A stretch of DNA of 44,665 nucleotides, taken from Elusimicrobiota bacterium. GTDB lineage: Bacteria; Elusimicrobiota; Elusimicrobia; UBA1565; UBA9628. Positions 32,856 to 44,194 of this stretch are shown one piece after another. The stretch lies in contig JACQJQ010000208.1 of NCBI GenBank assembly GCA_016204945.1, forward strand, positions 1 to 44,665, read 5' to 3'. Position numbers and translations under genes: made by a program. The notes beneath the pieces were generated by a model. That model searched no databases. It saw nothing but the letters and a program-made list of their open reading frames with translations, and was not told the origin of the DNA. Position 1 is the first letter of the stretch. Every line of letters begins with the position of its first letter.

Positions 32856-34024
32856 GCGGGCGCCCCGTCCGCGCCGCCGTTCCCTCCGCGGCGGCGAAGA
32901 TCCTGGGGCCGCTCGCCGAGGAGGCGCGCGCGCGCGGCACGCCGCTGTACGCCGTCGGCGGCCCCGTGCGCGATTGGCTCATGCGGCGCTCCAATTTCGA
33001 CCTCGACCTGACCGTCGCGGGCGACCCGGACCCGATCGCCGCCGCGGCGGCCCGCCTGCTCGGCGGGCGCGTCGAGGCGTTCGGCCGTTTCGGCACGCGC
33101 CGCATCGTATCGGGGGGGAAGTTCCGCGTCGACGTCGCGACCACGCGTTCCGAATCCTATCCCAAGCCCGCCTGCCTGCCCGTGGTTCAGGCGGTCCGGG
33201 TTCCCATCGAGCGCGACCTGTTTCGGCGGGACTTCACGATCAACGCGCTGGCCATGCGGCTTGACGACGGCTCGCACGCCCTGACCGACCCATACGGCGG
33301 ACTGCGCGACATGAAGGCCCGGGTCCTGCGCGTCCTTCATCCCGCGAGCTTCCGCGACGATCCGACGCGCGTGTTCCGCGCGGCGCGCTTCCTCGGCCGG
33401 TTCGGCTACCGCCCCGCCGCCGGCATGGTCGATGAAGCCAAGGCCGCGCTGGCGGCCGGCCACGCCGCCCGGCTCTCCGCGCACCGCCTGCTGCACGAGC
33501 TCGTGAGCCTCCTGGGCGAGAGGGATCCGCGCGCGGCGTTCGCGCTGCTGAAGGCTTGGGGCTACTCAGGCCTTCTGCATCCGGCATTGCCGCTCAAGCC
33601 CGCCCTGCCGCCCGGCGTCGAGCCGCGTCTGGCGGCGCTGGCGCTCGGGCTGGGTCCGGCGAGGGGCCGGACCTTCGTGGACGCTTTTCCCCATGAGCAC
33701 AAGCGCCGCACGCGTCTGCACGAGACGCTGGAGCTGGCTTTCTCGGACAAATCCCCGCGCGTCGTATGCGAGGCCTCGGTCGCCGCCTCCGTGCGCCGCT
33801 TTTTTCCGAAACTGCCCCCGAGCGCGCTCAAGCCGCGCTTCCTCGCGGGTTCCGACTTGATCGCCGCGGGACTCAAGCCCGGACCGGATTTCCACGGGCT
33901 GTTGGACGAGGCCGCGCGCCTGCAGCGCGCGGGGGAATTGACGACCCGCGCCGCGGCCCGGGCTTGGCTCAAGAAACGGCTCCGTCCGGCAATTCCGATT
34001 TTGTACAATCCGGGCCTTCCATGA
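32852..34024 (+). CDS. CCA-adding-enzyme / poly(A) polymerase family nucleotidyltransferase
   Basis: The protein has 390 residues when started at TTG 32852, the only near-canonical start that keeps the whole head domain. Class II motifs are [12 protein letters not shown], the metal-binding [42 protein letters not shown] and [14 protein letters not shown]. The C-terminal body ends in the typical [25 protein letters not shown]. It adds CCA, CC or A to tRNA 3' ends, or poly(A); sequence alone does not separate these. The tmRNA in this window lacks an encoded terminal A and so needs such an enzyme. Coupled to the CpXC gene upstream and rfbF downstream (ATGA). Confidence 0.92.
   Translation: MSGRPVRAAVPSAAAKILGPLAEEARARGTPLYAVGGPVRDWLMRRSNFDLDLTVAGDPDPIAAAAARLLGGRVEAFGRFGTRRIVSGGKFRVDVATTRSESYPKPACLPVVQAVRVPIERDLFRRDFTINALAMRLDDGSHALTDPYGGLRDMKARVLRVLHPASFRDDPTRVFRAARFLGRFGYRPAAGMVDEAKAALAAGHAARLSAHRLLHELVSLLGERDPRAAFALLKAWGYSGLLHPALPLKPALPPGVEPRLAALALGLGPARGRTFVDAFPHEHKRRTRLHETLELAFSDKSPRVVCEASVAASVRRFFPKLPPSALKPRFLAGSDLIAAGLKPGPDFHGLLDEAARLQRAGELTTRAAARAWLKKRLRPAIPILYNPGLP
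34004..34009 (+). promoter_or_regulatory. Possible internal -10 box of the sugar cassette
   Basis: TACAAT inside the end of the nucleotidyltransferase gene, 11 nt before ATG 34021. It could give the sugar genes their own start, but -35 support is lacking. Confidence 0.35.
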
Positions 34025-34815
34025 GAAAATCCGCCACGTCTGGAATGCAGGCCGTCATTCTCGCCGGCGGGTTGGGCACGCGGATCAGCGAGGAAACCTC
34101 CCTGCGGCCCAAGCCGATGATCGAGATCGGCGGCAAGCCGATCTTGTGGCATATCCTGAAGATTTATTCCCGCCACGGCATCAACGACTTCATCGTCTGC
34201 CTCGGCTACAAGGGCTACGTCATCAAGGACTACTTCGCCGACTACTTCATGCACACGTCGAGCGTCACCTTCGACATGCAGAAGAACCGGATGACCGTGC
34301 ACGACAACAACTCCGAGCCCTGGCGCGTGACTTTGGTCGACACCGGCGACGAGACGATGACCGGCGGCCGCCTTAAGAGGGTTCAAGCTCACCTCGGCGG
34401 CGGTCCCTTCTGCCTGACCTACGGAGACGGCGTGTCGGATGTGGACATCTCCGCGTCGATCGCGTTCCACCGCCGGAATAAGGCCGTCGCGACGCTGACC
34501 GCGGTCCAGGCTCCCACGCGCTTCGGCGTTCTCGACATGAAGGGCGACCGCGTGACCAGCTTCCGCGAAAAGGTTCCGGGCGACGCCGGCTGGATCAACG
34601 GCGGCTTTTTCATCGTCGAACGGGAGGCGCTCGGGCTCATCAAGGACGACGCGACGCGCTGGGAAGCGGGGCCGCTGCAGACCCTCGCCCGCAAGGGCCA
34701 GCTCGCGGCGTACAAGCACAAGGGCTTCTGGCAGCCGATGGATACCCTGCGCGACAAGGCGTACCTCGAGGAGCTGTGGGCGTCGGGCCGGGCCCCCTGG
34801 AAGGTCTGGGCGTGA
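34021..34815 (+). CDS. rfbF: Glucose-1-phosphate cytidylyltransferase
   Basis: The protein has 264 residues, near the family length. The start ATG 34021 overlaps the upstream stop (ATGA); an internal ATG eight codons on is an alternative. The nucleotidyltransferase signature [20 protein letters not shown] and [23 protein letters not shown] are RfbF-like. [18 protein letters not shown] and [11 protein letters not shown] are also diagnostic. It makes CDP-glucose from glucose 1-phosphate and CTP, the first step of CDP-3,6-dideoxyhexose synthesis. First gene of the cassette. Confidence 0.95.
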   Translation: MRKSATSGMQAVILAGGLGTRISEETSLRPKPMIEIGGKPILWHILKIYSRHGINDFIVCLGYKGYVIKDYFADYFMHTSSVTFDMQKNRMTVHDNNSEPWRVTLVDTGDETMTGGRLKRVQAHLGGGPFCLTYGDGVSDVDISASIAFHRRNKAVATLTAVQAPTRFGVLDMKGDRVTSFREKVPGDAGWINGGFFIVEREALGLIKDDATRWEAGPLQTLARKGQLAAYKHKGFWQPMDTLRDKAYLEELWASGRAPWKVWA

Positions 34816-35941
34816 GGGCCGCGTTCGGAGGCGCCTTCTCCGGACGCGTCGTTCTGGTGACCGGGCACACGGGCTTCAAGGGCGCGTGGCTGGCTCTTTG
34901 GCTGCGCGAGCTTGGCGCGAAGGTCGTCGGCTGCGCCCTGCCGCCGGACGCCGAGTCGGGTCTTTTCGAACGGGCGGGCCTCGGGCGCCTCATCGACTCC
35001 CGCTTGGGCGACGTGCGCGACCCCGCGTTTCTCAAGGGAATCCTCGATGAGGCGCGCCCGGAGATCGTCTTCCACCTGGCCGCCCAACCGTTGGTGCGCG
35101 CCTCCTACGAGCGGCCCGCCGAGACCTTCGCCACGAACGTGCTCGGGACCTCGAATCTGCTCGAGGCCGTGCGTCATCAGGATTCCGTGCGCGCCTGCCT
35201 GATCATCACCACGGACAAGTGCTACGAAAACCGCGAGGCGGACCGCGCCTACCGCGAAAGCGATCGCCTCGGAGGCCGCGACCCTTACAGCGCGAGCAAG
35301 GCGTGCGCGGAGCTCGTCGTCTCGGCTTACCGCGACTCGTTTTTCTCCGGCGCGGCCGCCAAGGGGCGCGCCGTCTCGGTGAGCTCGGCTCGCGCCGGCA
35401 ACGTGATCGGCGGCGGCGACTGGGCGCGGGACCGTCTGGTTCCCGATTGCATCCGCGCGCTCGAGGCCGGGCGGCCGATCTCCGTGCGCAATCCGCGCTC
35501 CGTGCGGCCTTGGCAGTTCGTCTTGGAGCCGTTGTCGGGCTACCTGAGCCTCGCCGCGCATCAGCTCGCGGCGTCCGGAAGCGGCGCCGAGGCTTGGAAC
35601 TTCGGCCCGCCGTCCGGGGAGGAGCGCACGGCGGCGCAGATCGCCGAACTCGTCGTGCGCGGCTGGGGTTCAGGACGCTGGACCGCCGCGGACGACTCGG
35701 CGGCTCCGCATGAGGCCGGACTTCTCAAGCTCGACAGCTCCAAGGCTCGAGAGCGGCTCTCCTGGAGGCCGGTTTACGGCGTCGACGAGGCCGTCGCTCG
35801 GACCGTGGCCTGGTACCGGGCGGCCGCCGCCCCCGGCTTCGACGCGCTCGCGTTCACGCGCGGCCAGATCGCGGACTACGCGGAGGCGGCGCGCAGGACG
35901 GGCCTTCCCTGGGCCGGGGAGCGCGCCGCCTCGGGCCTCTC

Positions 35942-35945
<4 letters not shown>
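34812..35945 (+). CDS. rfbG: CDP-glucose 4,6-dehydratase
   Basis: The protein has 377 residues from GTG 34812, overlapping rfbF as GTGA. It is an extended short-chain dehydrogenase with the NAD-binding motif [27 protein letters not shown], the catalytic TTDKCYE loop and [25 protein letters not shown] and [14 protein letters not shown] are diagnostic for RfbG. It converts CDP-glucose to CDP-4-keto-6-deoxyglucose. Coupled by overlap to both neighbours. Confidence 0.95.
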
Positions 35946-37285
<1,340 letters not shown>

Positions 37286-37286
37286 C

Positions 37287-38117
37287 ATGGCTACCGCCGA
37301 TGACCGCCGCCTTGATCCGAGGACGCTGCGCCGCCATATCGTCCGCATGGCGTCCGCCGGGAACTCCGTCCATTTGGGGTGCGCCTTTTCCGTCGTGGAG
37401 ATCATGGCCGTGCTGTATTCCCGCTTTTTGGCGGCGGGCCCCGACGTGGCCGGCTCCCCGGATCGCGACTACATGATCCTGTCCAAAGGCCACGGCGTCA
37501 TGGCGATGTACGCCTGCTTTCGGGAGATCGGCCGTCTGCCGCAGGAGGCGCTCGATCGTTATTTTTCCGACGGCTCCCTTCTCCACGGGCTTTGCGAATG
37601 GACGGTTCCCGGCTGCGAAGTCACGACCGGCTCGATGGGGCATGGCCTGCCGATCGCCGCGGGTGTCGCGCTCGGCCTCAAGCGCCGGGGCAGGACGGAC
37701 CGGAAGGTCTACTGCCTGGTCGGCGACGGGGAAATGAACGAGGGGCCCATGTGGGAGGCCCTGCTTTTCGCCGCGCACCATCAACTGGACAATCTGATCG
37801 TGATTCTCGATGCGAACGGATTCCAAGCCATGGGCCCGACCTCCGCCGTGCTGAACTTGGAGCCGCTTGCCGCGAAGTTCCGCGGCTTCGGCTTCGAGAC
37901 GCGGGAGTGCGGCGGCCATGACGCGGCCGCGCTGGAAGAAAACATCCGCGCGTTGACGGAGAATAAATCCGGGACCGCGCCCAAGGCGCTGATCGCCCGG
38001 ACCGTCAAGGGAAAGGGCGTGAGCTTCATGGAGGGCAACAACGACTGGCATTACCTGCGCCTCGACGCGGAAACGAAGGCGCGCGCGTTGAGCGAGCTGG
38101 GGGGGGCGGATGCGTAG
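37287..38117 (+). CDS. Transketolase-like protein, N-terminal (ThDP-binding) subunit
   Basis: The protein has 276 residues. It contains ILSKGHGVMAMYACFREIG, the GSMGHGLPIAAGVALG segment and the ThDP/Mg motif GDGEMNEGPMWEALLFAAHHQLDNLIVILDANGFQ. The split N and C subunits are known for transketolases of some bacteria and archaea, and for dedicated sugar-biosynthesis enzymes. It lies 1 nt after rfbH and overlaps its partner subunit by 8 bp. Being inside a CDP-dideoxysugar cassette suggests transfer of a two-carbon unit to a keto-sugar, forming a branched chain; a housekeeping pentose-phosphate role is the plain alternative. Confidence 0.92.
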   Translation: MATADDRRLDPRTLRRHIVRMASAGNSVHLGCAFSVVEIMAVLYSRFLAAGPDVAGSPDRDYMILSKGHGVMAMYACFREIGRLPQEALDRYFSDGSLLHGLCEWTVPGCEVTTGSMGHGLPIAAGVALGLKRRGRTDRKVYCLVGDGEMNEGPMWEALLFAAHHQLDNLIVILDANGFQAMGPTSAVLNLEPLAAKFRGFGFETRECGGHDAAALEENIRALTENKSGTAPKALIARTVKGKGVSFMEGNNDWHYLRLDAETKARALSELGGADA

Positions 38118-39012
38118 CCTCCTGGCGGATCTGATCGCGCGCGCGGCCGAGCGGGACCCCGATTTCCTGGCGCTCTCCGGCGACCACGGCTACGCGCTCT
38201 TCGATCCCATCCGCAAGGATCGGCCCGGGCAATTCTTGAACGTCGGCGTGATGGAGCAGGCGATGGTCGGGATCGCGGCCGGCCTCTGCAAGCAGGGCTT
38301 CAGGCCGATGCTGTACGGCCTCTCCGCTTTCGTGCCGATCCGCGTCCTCGAGCAGATCAAGCTCGACGTCTGCTTCCCCGGCCTTCCCGTGATTTTCGTG
38401 GGCGACGGGGCGGGGCTCGTCTATTCGACCTTGGGCGCCTCGCACCAGTGCGGGGAGGACGTCGCCGCGCTGCGTCCTCTGCCGAACATCCGGATCTACT
38501 CGCCCTGCGACGCGGAGGAGCTCCGCGCGTGCTGGCGGGAGATCCTGGGCCGGCGCGGCCCGTGCTACCTGCGCGTCGGCAAGAGCGACCGCCCGGCCGT
38601 CCATCAATCCCCGCTCCAAGGCACGGAGCCCCATTTCACGCACCAAGTCGAGAGCTCGAAGACCTGTCTCGTGGCGCACGGCTCGATGGCCGTCGCCGCG
38701 ACCGAGAGGGGGCGCGCGATGCGACTGCCCGTCTTGTCCGTGCCGCGCGTCAAGCCGCTGGGAGACGCGCCCGCGGCGCTTTTGCGTCCGTTTTCGAACA
38801 TCATCGTGCTCGAGGAGCACAGCCGCCACGGCGGCCTGGCTTCGGCCTTGGCCGAGCTTTTTTGCGGGATGCCGCCGCCCGCCCCGCGGATTCGGGCCGT
38901 CGCGCTCGAGGACAAGTTCGCCGCGCGGTGCGGCTCGTACCAGTACGCCCTTTCGGAGCATCGGATGGCCGACCACCAGCTCGAGGCCCGGATCGGGGAG
39001 CTTTTGGACTGA
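38110..39012 (+). CDS. Transketolase-like protein, C-terminal (pyrimidine-binding) subunit
   Basis: The protein has 300 residues, start ATG 38110 inside the end of the partner gene. It has the Pyr-domain motif FLNVGVMEQAMVGIAAGL with the catalytic glutamate, then GAGLVYSTLGASHQCGEDVAAL, SPCDAEELRACWREIL and a transketolase C-terminal domain with VLEEHSRHGGLASALAEL. Together with the upstream subunit it should form an active ThDP enzyme. The order rfbH, N-subunit, C-subunit supports work on the CDP-keto-sugar product. Confidence 0.92.
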   Translation: MRSLLADLIARAAERDPDFLALSGDHGYALFDPIRKDRPGQFLNVGVMEQAMVGIAAGLCKQGFRPMLYGLSAFVPIRVLEQIKLDVCFPGLPVIFVGDGAGLVYSTLGASHQCGEDVAALRPLPNIRIYSPCDAEELRACWREILGRRGPCYLRVGKSDRPAVHQSPLQGTEPHFTHQVESSKTCLVAHGSMAVAATERGRAMRLPVLSVPRVKPLGDAPAALLRPFSNIIVLEEHSRHGGLASALAELFCGMPPPAPRIRAVALEDKFAARCGSYQYALSEHRMADHQLEARIGELLD

Positions 39013-39035
39013 TCGTCGAGGAGGGTGCGCGCACC

Positions 39036-39965
39036 ATGAAACTGATCAGCGTCGTCACGCCCTGCTACAACGAGGAGGACAACATACGCGCCCTCCACGA
39101 GCAGATCAAGGCCGAGTTTGCCCGCCTTCCCCGGTACGCCTACGAGCACATCTGCATCGACAACGCCTCGCAGGACCGGACCGTCGAGGTCCTGCGCGAG
39201 CTGGCGCGCTCCGACAAGAACCTCAAGGTCATCGTCAACGCCCGCAATTTCGGCCATATCCGCTCCCCGCACCACGCCATGCTCCAGGCCAAGGGCGACG
39301 CGGTCGTCCTGATGATGAGCGATCTGCAGGACCCGCCCTCGATGCTTCCCCGCTTCATCGAGAAGTGGGAGGAGGGCTACAAGATCGTTCTCGGAATCAA
39401 GACCGAGAGCGACGAGTCCCCGGCGATGTTCTTCGTCCGCAGGCTCTATTACGACCTGATCGGCCGCCTGTCCGAGATCGAGCTCGCCAAGAACAGCACC
39501 GGCTTCGGCCTCTACGACCGCGTCGTGATCGACGTCCTGCGCACCATCGACGATCCCTATCCGTATTTCCGCGGCCTCATCTGCGACATCGGCTTCGAGC
39601 AGGCGCGCATCGAATACCACCAGGCCCGCCGCCGCCGCGGCGTCACGAAGAACAATTTCTACACGCTCTATGACATGGCGATGCTCGGCATCACCAACCA
39701 TTCGAAGATCCCGCTGCGTTTGGCGACGATGCTGGGATTCGTGATGTCGGCGATCAGCTTCGCCATCGGCTTCGCCTACTTGATCGCCAAGCTGGTTTTC
39801 TGGAACCAGTTCCTGCTCGGCACGGCCCCGATCCTGATCGGCCTGTTCCTGTTCGCGTCGATCCAGCTCTTCTTCATCGGCATTCTCGGCGAGTACATCG
39901 GCGCGATCTACACGCAGGTCCATAGGCGTCCCCTGGTCATCGAAAAAGAGCGGATCAATTTCTAA
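39036..39965 (+). CDS. GtrB-like polyprenyl-phosphate glycosyltransferase (GT2)
   Basis: The protein has 309 residues from ATG 39036, with GAGGAGG at 39018-39024 as ribosome-binding site. The GT2 catalytic domain has SVVTPCYNEEDNIRALHEQI, CIDNASQDRTVEVL, NFGHIRSPHHAMLQAKGDAV and SDLQDPPSMLP. Two C-terminal membrane helices (about 228-255 and 263-290) end in FFIGILGEYIGAIYTQVHRRP. This is the GtrB/DPM1/ArnC plan: it would move a sugar from a nucleotide to undecaprenyl phosphate on the inner membrane face. The YfhO protein downstream is a plausible user of that lipid-linked sugar. Confidence 0.92.
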   Translation: MKLISVVTPCYNEEDNIRALHEQIKAEFARLPRYAYEHICIDNASQDRTVEVLRELARSDKNLKVIVNARNFGHIRSPHHAMLQAKGDAVVLMMSDLQDPPSMLPRFIEKWEEGYKIVLGIKTESDESPAMFFVRRLYYDLIGRLSEIELAKNSTGFGLYDRVVIDVLRTIDDPYPYFRGLICDIGFEQARIEYHQARRRRGVTKNNFYTLYDMAMLGITNHSKIPLRLATMLGFVMSAISFAIGFAYLIAKLVFWNQFLLGTAPILIGLFLFASIQLFFIGILGEYIGAIYTQVHRRPLVIEKERINF

Positions 39966-39969
39966 AGGC

Positions 39970-41013
39970 GTGGAACGCTCTCCCTTGGCCGGCGATCTCG
40001 ACGAGATGCTCGAGCGGACGCCCCGGCTGTGGGACGGCCTGCGCGGCGCGCGTCTCTTCATCACGGGCGGCACCGGCTTTTTCGGGACATGGCTGCTGGA
40101 AAGCCTGCTGCACGCCGACCGCGAGCTCGGCCTCGGAGCGAGGGCGCTCGTCCTCACCCGCGACGAGGCTCTTTTCCGCGCCCGCTCGCCGCGGCTGGCC
40201 GCCGATCCGAGGCTCGGCTTCCATCGCGGCGACGTGCGGACGTTCGCGTTCCCTCCGGGCGGCTTCACTCACGTCGTCCACGCCGGGGCGGAGGCGAGCC
40301 TGCGCCTGGACCCGGAGCGATCGGAATTGGCGCGCGACGTGATCGTATCCGGCACGCGGCGAGCGCTCGAGTTCTCCGCGCGGTGCGGCGCGAGGAAATT
40401 CCTGTTCGCCAGCTCCGGCGCCGTGTACGGCCGCCGCAAGCCCGGCGCCGCGCCCGTGGCCGAGAACGACCCGAGCCTCTCCGCCCCCTTGGACGCGCCG
40501 TCGGCATACGGAGAGGGCAAGCGCGCGGCCGAGCGCCTGTGCGAGCGGGCGGCCGAGGGCGCGGTGGACGCGACGATCGCGCGCGGGTTCTCCTTCGTCG
40601 GCCCGCATTTGCCTTTCGACGATCAATTCGCCGTCGGGAGCTTTCTGCGCGACGCCCTGCGAGGCGGCCCCATCGAGGTCCGCGGGGACGGAACGCCGGT
40701 GCGCTCCTACTTGTACGCCTCAGATCTCGCCGCGTGGCTCTGGACGATCCTGCTCCGGGGCCGGCCCGGGCGCTCCTACAACGTCGGCTCGGAGCGCGGC
40801 GTCTCCATCGCCGAGCTGGCCCGGCTCGTGGCCCAGGAAGCGGCTCCCGGCGCCCGGGTCTCGATCGCGGGGCGGCCGACTCCGGGCCTCGCGCCTGAGG
40901 CGCGCCTGCCCGACACATCCCGCGCCCGCGCCGAGCTGGGCCTCTCCGAAACCGTCGGCCTCGAGGAGGCGCTCCGCCGCACGGCCGCCTGGGCGCGCGC
41001 CCGCTCCGTTTGA
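39970..41013 (+). CDS. NAD-dependent sugar epimerase/dehydratase (extended SDR)
   Basis: The protein has 347 residues from GTG 39970, 4 nt after the glycosyltransferase stop. Rossmann motif FITGGTGFFGTWLLESLL, HVVHAGAEASL, FASSGAVYG and the catalytic SAYGEGKRAAE are those of an extended SDR. FSFVGPHLPFDDQFAVGSF and VRSYLYASDLAAWLW follow. Candidates are a CDP-4-keto-3,6-dideoxysugar 4-reductase (RfbJ-like) or a 4-epimerase; the sequence alone does not decide. It would finish the sugar begun by RfbFGH. Confidence 0.85.
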   Translation: MERSPLAGDLDEMLERTPRLWDGLRGARLFITGGTGFFGTWLLESLLHADRELGLGARALVLTRDEALFRARSPRLAADPRLGFHRGDVRTFAFPPGGFTHVVHAGAEASLRLDPERSELARDVIVSGTRRALEFSARCGARKFLFASSGAVYGRRKPGAAPVAENDPSLSAPLDAPSAYGEGKRAAERLCERAAEGAVDATIARGFSFVGPHLPFDDQFAVGSFLRDALRGGPIEVRGDGTPVRSYLYASDLAAWLWTILLRGRPGRSYNVGSERGVSIAELARLVAQEAAPGARVSIAGRPTPGLAPEARLPDTSRARAELGLSETVGLEEALRRTAAWARARSV

Positions 41014-41038
41014 CCGCCATCAGCGCATAAGTTAAGCT
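41010..41038 (+). promoter_or_regulatory. Promoter of the YfhO-like gene
   Basis: TTGACC (41010-41015), 17-bp spacer, TAAGCT (41033-41038), then 9 nt to ATG 41048. The -35 overlaps the stop codon of the SDR gene. Confidence 0.6.
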
Positions 41039-41047
41039 GTCGACGCG

Positions 41048-44000
41048 ATGGCCGCGGACCCCAAGGCGCCGCAGAGCGCCGAAGCAAGCGATCCCCGGTT
41101 TTTTTTCCGGGAATTCCTGGCCGCGTCCGCGGTGTGCGGGCTTTTCATCGGCTGGTACTTCCACGCGCCGCTGCTGTCGCGGCAGGTCGCTTTCGGGTCG
41201 CCCGTGACGGAGGTTCTGAAGTACGTCACCGAGGGGCAGTACCAGACTTTTCCGGCCCGCGTCGTGATCGCCAAGTTCATCCGCCGGGGAGTTTTCCCGG
41301 CCTGGACGCCCCACGCCCAGGGGGGGACTCCCCTCATCGGGAAGATGGGGCCGGGCGTATTTTCGCCGTTCAACCTTCCGTATTACCTGTTCTCCGAAAG
41401 TCGCCCGCACTCCCTGGCGATCGCGCTCGGGGCGCTCAAGTTCTACTTCGGATTCATCTTCCTCTACCTTTTCGCGCGGCTTCTCGGCGTCGGCTGGTTC
41501 GGCTCCGTTTTCGCCGCGCTGTCCTTCGTCACCGTCACCCGATTTCACGGCTTCATCGACGGCGGGCTGCCGACGTCGGCGCTCTTCGTTCCGTTGCTGC
41601 TCCTGCTGAGCGAGCTCTACTTTCACGGGAAGCGCAGGCTGTCGCTTCTGCTGCTGCCCTGGGCCTGCGCGCTCGCCTTCTTGGGCGGACATTTCGAGGT
41701 TTCCTTTCTCGCCAACCTGATGGCGGTCGTTTATTTCGCGGCGAGGCTCCGGGGGGCTCCCGCGTCGTCTTTCCCCGGCAAGCTGCGCGACCTGTCGGCT
41801 TTCGCCGGGGCCATGCTCGGCGGGGCCTGCCTTTGCGGCTTCTATCTCATGGCCGGCCAGGAGTACGTCCGCGACAGCTACACGACGGTCTGGCGATCCC
41901 TGCCGGACTACGGCTGGCATTATCATGTGATCGCGAAGCATTTGACCTGGGAGGATTTCCCCGTCGCGTTCTGGGGCGCGGCCCTGGCCCTGCTCTCCGT
42001 CTGGCTCCTGAAGAGCCTGCCGACGTCATGGCGGGAGGGCTCGTGGCGGAGACGGTCGGGCCACTGCGTCCTCGCCGCGGCCGTTCTGGGCGCCGCGATG
42101 GCGCTTCTGGCGAATCTGGGCCTGGACCTTTCGTTTCTCATGATCGGAACCCACGCCCAGGACGGCGGGCTCGTCCTTCGGGCGGCCGACCTCCTGTTCG
42201 TATTCCTGGCTCTCTGGGCTTGGGGGACATCCGAGTCGCCCGCGCTGAGGATACTCGGCTGGCTCATGCTGGCGCTGCTGCTGGTTCGGTTCAAGCTGCC
42301 GCCGCTGACCAACGGGATGATCCAGCTCCCTTTCTTCAAGACGTTCAACAATAACGACTACCACTTCACGTTCGACGCGGCGGCGGGGGTGTTGTGCGGG
42401 GCGGCCTTCGACCGCCTGCGCCTATTGTTCAGGGAGGACGGCGCCCGGCGGCGCGCAGCCGCGGGCCTGGCGTTCGGGTTCCTCGGCGTTCTCCTCGCGG
42501 CGGTCGCCGCGGCGGGACCTCTCGAGGGCCTGGCCGCGCGGAGTTTTTCGACCGGCGTCGTCCTTCCTCCGCGAAGCTCGGGCCCGACCCCGCCGCCCGG
42601 CGGCATCATGGGTCCGGAGCGGGTCAGAACCTTTTCCCGTTCCAGGACGTTCGCGGGCTGGGTCCCGAGCTATCCTCCGGCGTCCTCGATCCGCGTGGGC
42701 TTTTTGGAAAACGACCAATTATCCGGCGCCGTCGAGGCGAAGCGGCAGCTGCCGTGCGCGTCCGGCCGGTGCTATTTCAACGCCGAGATGCTTCTGCCCG
42801 CCCCTCCCGCCGACGCCACGACGGCGGCTGTCGTCGATTACGGCCCGGGTCGGCAGCTGGCTTATTACGGCCCGATCGTGAGCGCCATGCGGCTCGGGCA
42901 CGGCCGCTGGGCGGAGGCGGTCTTGGCGGCGATCGTCGCCCTTTTCGCGCTCGTTTTTTGGCTGCCTCCGCGTCTTCTGGGCGTTTTATACCTGGGATTG
43001 GTCGCGGCCTGGTGCCAGCCCATAGCGACCGCGGCCTGGCCCGCGGACGAGGCGAGCTACAGCCTTCCGGGGGCGGACAAGATCAAGGAGGACCCGGAGC
43101 TTTTTCGCGTCGGCGGATTCGACCTTAAATTTCTTCACGCGGACTTTCTCAATATGTACGGGTTGTCCGATTTCCGAACGGGCGGGGATAATCTGGACGT
43201 CTTCAGCATGATCGAGTTCTCCAGGCTGTGCTACAACTTCCTGGGCAACCGCGGAGACCTGAAGTCGATGGATTTAGGTCTGCGCCTGCTGGGTTTAGCC
43301 AACGTGCGCTATCTGCTCAGCCCGTCCGCCGAGGCCGTGGAGCACCCCGGCCTTGAGGCCGTGTATCAAGGCCGGGACATGCGGGTCTATCGCAATAGGC
43401 GGGCGATGCCCCGCGCCGTTTTTTTCGATCAATATATCCACATCCCGCTGAAGGCCGGTGACCTGGCCAAGCCGGATGTGGAAAGCCGCATCCTGGGCGG
43501 CATTTTGGGCGCGGTGGCGCAGGGGGCTTTGGATCCCGCCCGCACCGTGCTGCTCCATGATCTGCCCGCTCCGGCCGCCGCCGCGGCGGAGCCCGCCCGG
43601 AGTTCCGCGGCGTCGGTCATCGTCCGGGAGTATGAAGCCGACCGGGTGCTTCTCGACGTGGACGCTCCGCATCCCGGATTCGTTTTTTTGAGCGACAACC
43701 ATTTTCCGGGCTGGCGGGCCTTCGTCGACGGGCGGCCCGCGGCCATCCTGAGAAGCTGGATTTCCTTCCGGGCCGTTGCGGTTCCGGGCGGGAAGTCCGT
43801 CGTGGAATTCTTCTACCGCCCCGTTTTCGCGGGCCTGCCGCTGCTGGTCAGCGTCCTGTCCTGCGGCGCCTGGTTCGTTCTTTTTCTTCGGTATCGGGAT
43901 GAGCCGGCCGCGCCGGCGCCGTCTCGGAAAGCCTCCGCGGCGGCGCCCAAAGCGCCTTCTCCGGCGCCGGAGGCGGGAGAATGCGCCCGGATGACGCGGC

Positions 44001-44182
44001 TCCTGTGCCTGGCGCTGATCGTCCCCGTGCTGCTTTTCTGGCTTGTTTGGGCGGGATTCGTCTACCGGGGGGCCGGCGTCAACCGCGCCGCCCGCCTGTC
44101 CTTGGCCGCGGGGCTTGTTTTTTGGGGCCATTCCCTCCGCCGCCGCGCGAATGCCCTGGAATTGCCCGCCGGGAAACGCTAG
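41048..44182 (+). CDS. YfhO-family integral membrane protein (GT-C glycosyltransferase-like)
   Basis: The protein has 1044 residues with about 12-14 hydrophobic segments. These lie in the first 500 residues, near 610-660, near 930-950 and near 985-1030, separated by a large extracytoplasmic region. The C-terminal periplasmic domain carries the YfhO signature: VFLSDNHFPGWRAFVDGRPA, then VAVPGGKSVVEFFYRP, just before the last helices. YfhO proteins resemble GT-C enzymes that use polyprenyl-linked sugars to glycosylate cell-wall polymers. Its place after a GtrB-like gene fits that model, though it has its own promoter. Acceptor unknown. Confidence 0.85.
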   Translation: MAADPKAPQSAEASDPRFFFREFLAASAVCGLFIGWYFHAPLLSRQVAFGSPVTEVLKYVTEGQYQTFPARVVIAKFIRRGVFPAWTPHAQGGTPLIGKMGPGVFSPFNLPYYLFSESRPHSLAIALGALKFYFGFIFLYLFARLLGVGWFGSVFAALSFVTVTRFHGFIDGGLPTSALFVPLLLLLSELYFHGKRRLSLLLLPWACALAFLGGHFEVSFLANLMAVVYFAARLRGAPASSFPGKLRDLSAFAGAMLGGACLCGFYLMAGQEYVRDSYTTVWRSLPDYGWHYHVIAKHLTWEDFPVAFWGAALALLSVWLLKSLPTSWREGSWRRRSGHCVLAAAVLGAAMALLANLGLDLSFLMIGTHAQDGGLVLRAADLLFVFLALWAWGTSESPALRILGWLMLALLLVRFKLPPLTNGMIQLPFFKTFNNNDYHFTFDAAAGVLCGAAFDRLRLLFREDGARRRAAAGLAFGFLGVLLAAVAAAGPLEGLAARSFSTGVVLPPRSSGPTPPPGGIMGPERVRTFSRSRTFAGWVPSYPPASSIRVGFLENDQLSGAVEAKRQLPCASGRCYFNAEMLLPAPPADATTAAVVDYGPGRQLAYYGPIVSAMRLGHGRWAEAVLAAIVALFALVFWLPPRLLGVLYLGLVAAWCQPIATAAWPADEASYSLPGADKIKEDPELFRVGGFDLKFLHADFLNMYGLSDFRTGGDNLDVFSMIEFSRLCYNFLGNRGDLKSMDLGLRLLGLANVRYLLSPSAEAVEHPGLEAVYQGRDMRVYRNRRAMPRAVFFDQYIHIPLKAGDLAKPDVESRILGGILGAVAQGALDPARTVLLHDLPAPAAAAAEPARSSAASVIVREYEADRVLLDVDAPHPGFVFLSDNHFPGWRAFVDGRPAAILRSWISFRAVAVPGGKSVVEFFYRPVFAGLPLLVSVLSCGAWFVLFLRYRDEPAAPAPSRKASAAAPKAPSPAPEAGECARMTRLLCLALIVPVLLFWLVWAGFVYRGAGVNRAARLSLAAGLVFWGHSLRRRANALELPAGKR

Positions 44183-44185
44183 AAT
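44180..44185 (+). promoter_or_regulatory. -10 box of trpS
   Basis: TAGAAT overlaps the YfhO stop codon and ends 9 nt before ATG 44195. No strong -35 box. Confidence 0.5.
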
Positions 44186-44194
44186 TCCGACGGA

